Shown here: piece after piece, positions 15,001 to 24,700 of the stretch
Position numbering within the stretch: position 1 is the first letter of the stretch
Layout: each line of letters opens with the position of its first letter
Source: Apis mellifera
Lineage: Eukaryota; Arthropoda; Insecta; Hymenoptera; Apidae
Assembly: GCF_003254395.2 (NCBI RefSeq)
Contig: NC_037641.1
Location: forward strand, 6,439,001 to 6,503,000
DNA length: 64,000 nt
Direction of reading: 5' to 3'
Made by a program: the position numbers and the translations under genes
The notes under the pieces: generated by a model
Seen by the model: only the letters and a program-made list of their open reading frames with translations
Told to the model about the DNA's origin: nothing
Database searches by the model: none

Positions 15001-15090
15001 GCCAATCAGAAAGTCGGTAAGATCTAGCCGCGAAATGAATCAGTGCGCATCATGGTGCGCATGACGTCAGTCTACAGTTGAAAATTGTGG
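15001..15090 (+). promoter_or_regulatory. Promoter-like cluster: CCAAT, two GTGCGCAT, full CRE
   Basis: CCAAT occurs at 15002–15006, GTGCGCAT at 15043–15050 and again at 15055–15062, and the palindrome TGACGTCA at 15062–15069. This sits just upstream of an exon-like segment that ends in a strong donor. CCAAT and CRE (CREB/ATF) sites and GCGCAT half-sites are typical of constitutive promoters. Transcription toward the plus strand is inferred. Confidence 0.45.
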
Positions 15091-15346
15091 AGACAGGTCA
15101 CGTTCCATCGGTTGAGAAGTGTAATTATATAAAATTTTTAGTGATAAATTATTGTATTACGGTTATTAAACTTAATTAATCAGTTGTTAAGTTTTGTTTA
15201 ATCATTATTATATCAAAATTGAATAGTGTTTTGAACTTTTAACAGTTTTATGCCATTATTTGATCCAAGCATCGAAGGCGGGAAATGTAATAATTAATAC
15301 GCCATAACGATTAAAAGATAATTCGACGATTGTCATCATAAATATG
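15080..15346 (+). ncRNA. Putative first exon of a spliced plus-strand transcript
   Basis: The segment runs from the promoter cluster to a strong donor (ATATG|GTAAGA). Its last codon-like triplet is ATG, placed exactly at the junction. It also contains a 15-codon upstream ORF beginning at about 15251. The exact 5' end is unknown. The call rests on promoter context and the splice donor alone. Confidence 0.35.
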
Positions 15347-16340
15347 GTAAGATTTCCTCATTTTCTCATATATTTCTATACTAAATGCATCTATCTGTAT
15401 ATTTAATTCGTATATTATTTCTTGGATACGTTTTTTGATTCGAATTATCGAATATATTTCTCATTTCCCCTCTTCCCCCCCCCCCCTCTTCCCTCTTTTC
15501 CCAAATTTATACATGAAAATTGCTACACAAAAGATTTCTGTCAAAATTTGTGATTAGTTTTGCTTCATATGCATAATATATATTTCCTAATATATTTGAC
15601 AGTTATTCTTTTACTTTTTGTATTGTTATTTCATTAATATGCATTTATTCAATTATTTATTGAATATTATTAGAATTAATAATTCTTCAAAGAATAATTT
15701 ATTCTTTTTTTTTTATTTGATTATTATAGAATTTATTAAAATTAACCACTAATTTGAACTTCTAAAATAGGATTTATGTTAGATTTTTGCTTCATTTTAG
15801 TATAATTAATTGTATATTTTTATAATTAATCTTGTATATTTCATATACTTATTTTTTTTGTGCAGATAAGTAGCTGAAATTATTTTAAGTAAGAAAAAGA
15901 ATCTTCAATATGAATGCCATAATAACAAGTTCTATACAAGAGAAGTAAGAGTTAATTTTTAATTTTTAAAGAAAGATGTATGTAAGTATTTTCCTTTTAT
16001 TAAATTATTATTTGTATGGTATGTGTATAGTTTTTGATTCATTATTACTATATTGAAAGTATGAAGATGATGATAGAAAAGATTTTGAAATAATCCATGA
16101 TTAGCAATGTTTTTTATATATAAATTTTCTATAACTTGCAAAAATTCTCAAATATTTTTAATATTGCATAATATAGAGAGATTTATATTAATTCTAATAA
16201 ATATTTACAACATGACTTTTTTAAAAATAATAATACTTTTTTTTTAGCAAATACTCAATGTGAAAAAAAATATAAAAACATTTTATTTGCTTTTCTATAT
16301 TCTTTGCTTCTGCAATTGACTAATATAATTTTGTTTTCAG

Positions 16341-16388
16341 ATTATTGTGATCGCGCACAATGCGATCAATAGATTCAGTGTTTGCTTC
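16341..16388 (+). ncRNA. Putative 48-nt internal exon
   Basis: The segment is bounded by TTGTTTTCAG and TTC|GTAAGT. It is a multiple of three and, if joined to the ATG at the end of the preceding segment, is open throughout (MIIVIAHNAINRFSVCF). It includes the hairpin TGATCGC…GCGATCA. The junctions are only predicted. Confidence 0.3.
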
Positions 16389-16754
16389 GTAAGTTTTTTT
16401 TCAATTTAGAATTTAATAAGTTAATTTAATTTTAATAATTATACGCGAAATTAGAGTCAGTGTTTGCTCTCCGATTATACAATATAAATGAATGTGTTAA
16501 TAGTTTATTTTTACTTTTTTTTTATATAAATATTCATTTTCGGTATAAAATAGAGTCAGTGCTTCTTTCAAGATAAAATGATCATCTATTATGCAAAGAG
16601 GTAATTATCTTTAGTTTTGTCTAAATTTTTATTCTTTCTAATTTTTAAATTTATAATTTTTATTTAAAGATTTGTATTATTAGTTATAAATTATACCTTA
16701 TTAAAATTTCAATCTTTATTATCATATTTGTAAATTATAATACAATGTTTCATG

Positions 16755-18640
16755 TTTTGTTATAGTGATTTCCCATATATAACATTGATGGCAATGCAGA
16801 TTCTTCGCATCTAATGGTGAGTCGCATGCATTTATGTTCCTCCGATCATTCAATCATGTCGTAGGATGAAAGATCCAAATCGACACGGATGATTGGTTGT
16901 ATACGTAGAATTTTGCACGAGCACAATGACCACGAGTATTTGTTATACTCGTGAGTAGTAACATTTTTCTTTGTTCATTCTCTATTTATTAGATCAGGAT
17001 AGGTCTTTTTGCACAACGCGTTTTTAACAAAATAATATTGATAGTTGAATTTATATTGATTAATTCAAATTTATTAATTTTATTTTCTTCGTGTAAAATA
17101 TTAAATTTTATGTGCAAAAAGACACTTCGCGACAGGTAGATTTTTGAATCAAAGCAAAAATTTTAAACATTCTTTTCATATTTTCAAAAATTTGCTTTGA
17201 TGAAAAGATCGCCTGAGGTTATTTCATTGATACTTCATTTAAAATTATTTTTTGTTATTTTCATAAATAAATTTATTGTCTACACATTGTTGATATATCT
17301 TTCTATATTTAATATTTAATATTAATTGGTTCATTTTATAAATTTATAATGTGAATTTATTAAATTGATTTAAAATAAAATAAACAAATCTTGAATTAAA
17401 GAATATTAGCTCGTTAGATATACTAATATCTTTTTTTAGCTCAGGATTTTCAGATTTAATCCTTTCCGTATCTATTGCCAAGATCTCACTCACGTGCCCA
17501 GGTGCTACTTGGGTGAGAGAAAGGCGATGAGTACGATGATCATAGTTCATAAGCTTATAACAATTTTTCAGCGATTGACGATGCATTAGCGTATCGTGCA
17601 CGACGTATTTTCTGCATTGTGTGTGTATAATTAGGCTGTGGAATTGCGTCGTTTTGTTTATTATTTCATATAATATAATTTGAAACTTCTTAAATATTAT
17701 CACAATTATTAATTTCATCATAATATCCTATAACACCTTATGTGTAATTTTTTAAAATTAAAGTAATGATATCAAATTTTCCATCATTATATCAAAATAT
17801 AAAATATAATTGTTTTGAAAGTCACATTTTTTCAATTATAAATATTTGTAATTAAAATTAAGTTACATACATTTTTTTTTATATTTTCGTTACACGCAAT
17901 GGTCGCTAATCATCGTCATTCGATTTCAGGAAAAAGGTACGTAAAGTTAGAGTGTGAAAGGAGTATGCCAAGCTCGGGTGTCGGAGGCGTCCCGGGACGC
18001 TTTCCCTAGTTTAGGCTTTTGCACCCGGGTGTTATGAGTGAAAATCGTGGAATGAATGTGTTGGTATGCCTGTTTTGCCATTTTTTAAATATAGGGTTAG
18101 GTAGGATAGGTAGTATACTTCTGGTGTGTATGTTAATTATAAGTAGGTAGGGCCGGGCAGGTTGTCACAGTCTCTGATCGGGTAGGCGCGTTCTCGCGTG
18201 ACAATCTGTTTCAGGAAATACAATTTGAAAAATCGAGAGTGAGATTTTTGTCATGAGTCTAGTGGTCATCAATGGCCATTTGTTTCTAATTTGCTTTCGA
18301 TTTTTCGAATTCCGCGGTCGTGGTCGCGAAATGGGTTACGAAACGTACGTTGAGCTCGAGATTTTGCACATGTACGGATCACTGCGATCGCGTTGGTCGC
18401 TCACGTGCACTCAGTTTCCTCGGTTTTTTTGTATGCAAAGATCTCGAGCCTAGTTTTAAGTTTCAGCGAGCATTGCGCTCGAAGAAAGAAGACCGAAGAG
18501 GCCCGACAAACTGTCACGAAGAGGGCTGCAACGAATGGCTTCTCATTTTTTGGATTTTGTTTAGATCTAAAGAATGGGAAGTCATTGTTACTACTTTGTC
18601 ATTGTGCTCGTTTTAGTAATAGTTTTTGTAGTAGTAGTTT
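16755..18640 (+). ncRNA. Exon-like segments of a probable noncoding transcript
   Basis: Several short segments have good splice sites: one ending CTAATG|GTGAGT near 16817, one between GTCGTAG and TACTC|GTGAGT at about 16865–16950, a 7-nt GAAAAAG between TTTCAG and GTACGT near 17931–17937, and one starting after CTGTTTCAG at 18215. 17940–18640 is GC-richer than its surroundings. No long conserved ORF is seen; the frames at 18253–18659 resemble no protein I know. A lncRNA or small-RNA host is the best reading. Confidence 0.3.
18147..18214 (+). ncRNA. Mirtron-like 68-nt intron candidate
   Basis: The interval starts at a GTAGGG donor and ends at a CTGTTTCAG acceptor. Its arms pair: CAGGTTGTCAC (18158–18168) with GTGACAATCTG (18198–18208), eleven pairs including one G·U, extendable outward by G·U pairs. 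The loop is about 29 nt. A hairpin bounded exactly by splice sites is the hallmark of a mirtron; expression is unknown. Confidence 0.25.
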
Positions 18641-18699
18641 TTGTTGTTTTGCCATTTAGCCATTTGCATGCTGGCTTTTTTTTATTAGTATTGATTTTA

Positions 18700-21560
18700 T
18701 TAGATTAATTAATAATAGAAGAAAAATAATAGATTGAATTAAAGTTGCAATTTAATTTTCATGTTTTTTTATCAGTATTGCATTAAAATGAAAATTTTGC
18801 ATTAGTATTGTGAATTACGCAAGATATTTTTTTATTACAAATTATTATATTTTATTTTACTTTATTCACATTTTTGTTATTCATTATTATATGTATCTAT
18901 ATAACATATTTTTGTTTCAGTTATTGATTGTCTTTTTTTTTAAATTATTAATTTAATAAATAAGTTTATTTCAGATATATCAATTCAAAAGAAACATAAG
19001 TTTTTCAATTGGGAAGTAATTACATTATATAAAACTTTATTAATTCTTTCTAGTTTGATTTATTTTCAGAAATTATGTTGGAATCAATCAAAGAAGATTT
19101 ATTTCAAAGAATATTTCTTTTCTGTGATTATAATGAGATTTTTTGATAGGTGCAAAAAAATCTTTAAATTTTTATACAAGTAGATTATATCTTTGATTAG
19201 AGAGGTAAGAAGAATTTAGTTTTTATTTAAATAAATTGTTTAAAAATCTTTAAATTTTTTTATATGTAGGTAGATAATATTTCTAGATTTCTTTAAAATA
19301 GAAATTAAAAAATTTGTTTTATATGTAGACAAAGATTACATCAAGATTATATTTGAAAATGGAAAGTCATATGATTTATAAAATTTTATGATCTTCTTTA
19401 TATATGAAATTTATGAAATTCTTTATAATCTTATTCGTTTCTAAAAACTATTATAAAATCAATTTAAAATTAAGTGTCAAATAAAAAGAATTCATGTTTC
19501 ATTTTTTTTTTTCTTTCTTTGGTTATATTTAAATTTTTTGTAGGTAAATTTCTCAAACAAAATATTAAATTACTAAAAATATCAATTACTTAAATATATC
19601 AATACTATTTATAGATTTTTAGATGAAAATTTTAAATAAAAATATTTAATTTGTATATAGATAAAAATTACAAAGAATTATAAGTTTAAATCAAATTTTT
19701 GAAGTTATTCAATTTATATAATCCATAAGAAATTTCCATAATAAATGTAATATTTTTAAATGCATTAAGATTTTTATAAATTACATTCATTTCATACAAA
19801 ATTCTTTCTAAATATAAATTTATGATTAATTATTAATTTCAAGATTAGTATTAAGCTACTTTTAAGTTAACTAAACATTTGGAGATACAAATAAATTTGT
19901 AAGAAAGCATTAATTATTATTTTAGTAAAATACAAATAAGTAAGTAAATGAATTATATGAATAATTAATGATATACCGGTGTTGATTATGGTAATGAATA
20001 GAATTCAAGTTAATAAAATAAATAAAACTTTCTTTAAGATATATTTATTTATTTTTACTTTTCTTATTATCAATATTTTATATATTCAATGAAAATATAA
20101 AATACATATTGATATATATACAAAATAACATGTTGTATAGAATTGTATAATTAAATTTGATGAAATTTAATTTTTTATTTTTAAATTTTTATTATATCAA
20201 TCAATCAGTTAAGTCGATAAGTTTAATTGTTTAATTCTTCTAAAAATCATAAACTGATCTATTTTTATAACAGGTATGAGTTATCTTACTGTTAAATATA
20301 TCTATTCTATGACACAAAATAGAAATAGTCATCTTTTGTATTTAAAATTTATATAATATAGCTTAGGAAAAACGTCAAGAGATGGCGCCAGTAATCCGTT
20401 CTTGTGCTATCTCTATCTTTTTCTCATGATCTTCTGTCCTTTTTTATGTTTCTCGTGCGGCACTCTTTAGATGGCGTTAGTTGTCAAATTTTTACCCTAT
20501 TTCTGTCCTTCTTTCACTATTTGCTTTTTTTGTCTATACTTAGTTTTGTGAAGTGTGTGATTATGACAAGGTATAAGATTTCAATATTTTCCTCGAATAA
20601 AATATTTAGAAAAGAATAAGTGATATTACTATTTTTTTTTTATAATTTTTGTTTTATCTGACTATCTTTTAAAATCTCTACATGAAAAGTATGATGTGCA
20701 TAATCTTACCTGCTATAAAAAGCATGCGATATTAAATAGAATCGTTTAAGGAACATCCATATTTATTTCTGATGAGTAGATTATTTAGAAATTTGACAAT
20801 TTCGCGATAATTATATATTCTGATATTGATAATTATTTATTTAAAAAAATTAAATTTTCGACCTATAACCTTAAGAATACGATATGATAGTCATTTCTGC
20901 AATAGTGCATTAATGCAATAAATTATCATAAATGAATAAAAAATATATGAATAAATAAATTAGCAGAGATGCGATTTTTCTTACATCGTGTGCACCACGT
21001 GTACTGAAATAGAGAAGTGAGCTTTTTAAATAATATATCTTCATTCTATCGAGAATCGAAAGTAGAATTACTCGCCGATTAGTTTTTTTTTCCCAAGGCT
21101 AATCCTTGTTCTATCTTCAAAGTTTAATCTTCAAAATCATTATTGAACGTTTAACGATGTGCAATAAATTATAAGAGATCACAAGATTCTTCCGTGATTA
21201 TATTCAATTAAATAATATTTACCAGAAAAATAATCCCCATTCTTTTTTCATTGAATATTATTTCTTTGTTTTTCAATTTCTTATCTATAGGAAACATGAG
21301 ACTAGAAAAAAATAATATATAAACATTCAAAGCCTATCTCTTTTAAATTATCTTCGTCAGAATGTATAAAAAAAAAAATGAGTCAATGCATTATTGATGA
21401 TAATCAATAATATATATATATATTTTATATATATATAAAGATTTTATTTGCCATTAATTTCCATTTAGTTGATTCATTCCCGCTTGTTATCCGGATGTCA
21501 TACCGTGACGGCCGAGAAATCAATTATTCGTTGCGTATCTAGCAATACCTGTCTTATATC
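18700..21560. other. AT-rich intergenic stretch, nothing recognised
   Basis: The region has very high A+T, many homopolymer runs, no ORF with recognisable protein features and no clear RNA gene. Two AGATGGCG motifs (about 20380 and 20469) match the core of YY1/Pho sites but stand alone. Confidence 0.6.
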
Positions 21561-21573
21561 ATGAAACATACTT

Positions 21574-21579
21574 TATAAA
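21574..21579 (+). promoter_or_regulatory. Possible TATA box of the neprilysin-like gene
   Basis: TATAAA lies about 150 bp upstream of the ATG at 21727, which would place transcription start near 21605 and give a short leader. The leader contains a 16-codon upstream ORF (21625–21675). Support is by position and motif only. Confidence 0.35.
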
Positions 21580-21726
21580 TTAGCCTTGTGTAGCGATTGG
21601 CTTCGGCGATTTTAAAAAGAGCGTATGAAGCGCACCCGCGGGAAAAAGACGGCTGCTTTACCGAGTTTTGGATAACTCGTTGCCACGACGCATACATCAG
21701 TCCAGGATTCCGCTTCTTCAGTAGCT

Positions 21727-21746
21727 ATGCAGCTCTCGTGGATAAT
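21727..21746 (+). CDS. Neprilysin-like exon 1 (signal peptide start)
   Basis: The exon encodes MQLSWI plus two bases of the next codon and ends at a GTAAGT donor. Joined to exon 2 it gives a short hydrophobic secretion signal (MQLSWIICHLSIVSAIPLYP). This ATG was chosen because it joins in phase with exon 2 and produces the signal peptide. Confidence 0.7.
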
Positions 21747-24700
21747 GTAAGTAATCAAACGTAATCGAGAATTTAATTTATCGTATTTGTTGATATAACC
21801 GAGTATCGTGAAAAAAGGAGCCTTGGAAAATTAATTTGTATATACTTTTAAAAAATTGATCTTGAATTATTTAACCGTGTCACGATAAATATATAATAGA
21901 AATTAATTAATAGATAAAATGTGGTGCATAATTATAATATTGATTTCAAGTTATATTCGTTTATTTCATTTATTGAAATTGACAGGAACAATGATATGCA
22001 GAAATATATTGTAAAAACAATGAAATTTGATCATGAAATGAATGATCCGACTGGCCGCATACGCGATGGATCTGAAATAAACTATTTTCCTGCTTAATGT
22101 TATCGCTATGCCGTTTATTCGTTTTTGAGGAATTTATTCATGAATGATTTTTCCTTCTTTCTTTCCTTTTTTTCTCTCTCTCTCTCTCTCGTTTTTCTTC
22201 TTTACAGATGTCACTTGTCAATCGTTAGTGCAATTCCTTTGTATCCTTCTTCAGAGTCGTTCGCACGGATCTGGAGGATCGTGAACACGAACGACACGGA
22301 AACGAGGTTGGGCCATCGCGATTACCGTGAAAATCAAGAGCAGAGAATTTGTGAGACCAAGTACTGTTACCAGATCGGTACGTTGGTGTGCTCTCGTGTG
22401 ACGTAACATTTACATAAGTTGCAATTTTCTCGTAAATGAGTTGCATTATATAAGAGAACACAGCCTGCAGGCTGTGTTCTTCACTGTTGATAAATTATCG
22501 AACGATAACACTAAAGAGAAATCTTTTGGAATGGCACGTGCTGTTCGAGCACAATAAAAAGAGAAGAAATATCACGAGACAAATCACGGTAGAGGAGGAT
22601 ACATCATATTGTATCGCAAGCGTTTTGCAAGCGAGTAATATTCTTTAATATTTATTATATTTGGTTGTACACAAATGAAGAAATTTACGATCAATGAATT
22701 TTGGATTTAATCGTTAGATATAAATAGATGTTTCTTTTTCCAATTAAGGAGTTAAATGATTTGCTAGCAATTTGATTATTTGTTTCAATTGTCTCAATAT
22801 TAATATCTTTGCTCGATTCGTTCGAGGATCTCCTAAGTAACTGATTCTTTTCTTGAATCTCTTCTCTTTTTTTTAGATGCTCATGTGAATGTAGAGTTGA
22901 AAAAAAAATGATTTAATTATTTAAAACGTAATATATAATATATATATTGTTTCTTTAATATCAATCAAAATTTCACAATATCACAAAATTTACAAGCTTC
23001 TTATAATCTTTATATAAAAAAACTTAAATATATAACGAAATATTCAAATTTCATTTCTCTAATTTTAAAAAATTCACACCTTATATAATTGTACAAGTTA
23101 TTCACAAATATGAAAAATAACGAGAGGATGATCAATTTTTGTCAATTCGTTATCCCAGCGAAAAAAATTGAAGAAAACAGAGATGTCACGGTGGATCCTT
23201 GCGAGAATTTCTACCAGTATGCTTGCGGTTCGTGGAACAAGCACAATCCCATACCAGACAACAAAGTGGAATGGTCCGAGGATGAGATTAAAGCGAATAA
23301 AACGAATAACCGTATCAGAGGCAAGAAATTATTTCTTCCATCTATTCTTTTTATACTTTTATTATACCAAAGAGACTGAAATTTACGAATTTCATCCGTT
23401 ATTTTATTTATAAATTATATGCTTATATATATTCTTGAATTGTCCCAATGAAGAAATCCTTTCGGAAGGCGACAAATCGACCGATATCTTGCCGGTTAAA
23501 ATGGCCAAGAAATTTTATCGTTCCTGCATGGACGTAGGTAGGAAAAATCGATGTTGTTATGGGAGAATAAACTTTAGCACGTGCATAATTATTCGAGAGA
23601 ATTTACATATCCGTGTACATGCAATTAAATCTATTTGCACAGACAGTTGTTATTAACTGTGCAATGAAAATTAAAATATGTTTTTTTTCGCCTATAAACG
23701 AACAGAAGAAGAAGTTTTTAATTATTTTTAATTACTGATTGAACTAATTATTTGATATTATACGCGGTATATCGATTCCTATCCTTTTTCAAGGATTGAT
23801 AAACATTTTAAAAGATAATTTATGCCATTCGAAATTTCAATTGAACGTTAATTCTCTAGCTGTAAAAATTCTGAAAAAAAAAAAAGATTGAGAATATTCT
23901 TGGAGGATACAATCGATTCTGTTCGAATAATTATGAACGTTGAGGGATGCTGCTCCTTTCAAAATGTTTGCCCAAAATTTTTGTTTCAAATCCTTTCAAC
24001 AGACGCGATCGAAAAGAGGGGCATTAAACCGATTCAAGAGATCCTGGATCGTACCGGTGGATGGCCTGTAGCCATGCCATTCGACAAATGGGATCCCGAT
24101 AAAACACGTTGGCAGAGAATCGACAAGGAATACATGATATTAATCGGAAACAGCGCATTCTACAATCTCGAATACGAAATCGATTTGAACAATACGAAAC
24201 GCTACGTGTTGACAGTAAGATATGAAATGCGAGCGAGATGAAATGTGCAATAAGGATAACGAATTAAGAATATTTCCACGAATTTATTCATCCGAGAAAA
24301 GTTTTTGTATTGCAGATAGATCAAGCCACCGAGTATCCCCTGTCGAGAAAAAGACTGTTTATCAACATGTACGAGATGTTTTTATACGATGACGATCAAT
24401 ACACGTTAGGCATATTTCGCATGATCCAAGCTTTCGCAAGGGAGAAAGGATACATTCTGAATCGGCGGAATTTAATCATCGATATAGTGGAAATGTTATA
24501 TTTCGAGCTTGAATTGTTGGAGGTGATCAACTTTTTGGATTGATATATTATAAGTGATAAAGAATAATATCTTCTGTTCCTGTTTTTCTTTTTGTCACAG
24601 ATCATCGAAAATGGGAAGGAAAGTCACACGGTCAGTGATAATTTCGAAAGAATGACGATCGAACAATTGCAGAAATGGTACGACAATTCTGGCGTTAATA

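Noticed and set aside
17344..17721. 125-codon minus-strand frame in the 15–18 kb region
   Set aside because: It has no recognised domain; much of it is AT-rich low-complexity coding, and splice signals nearby point to the plus strand.
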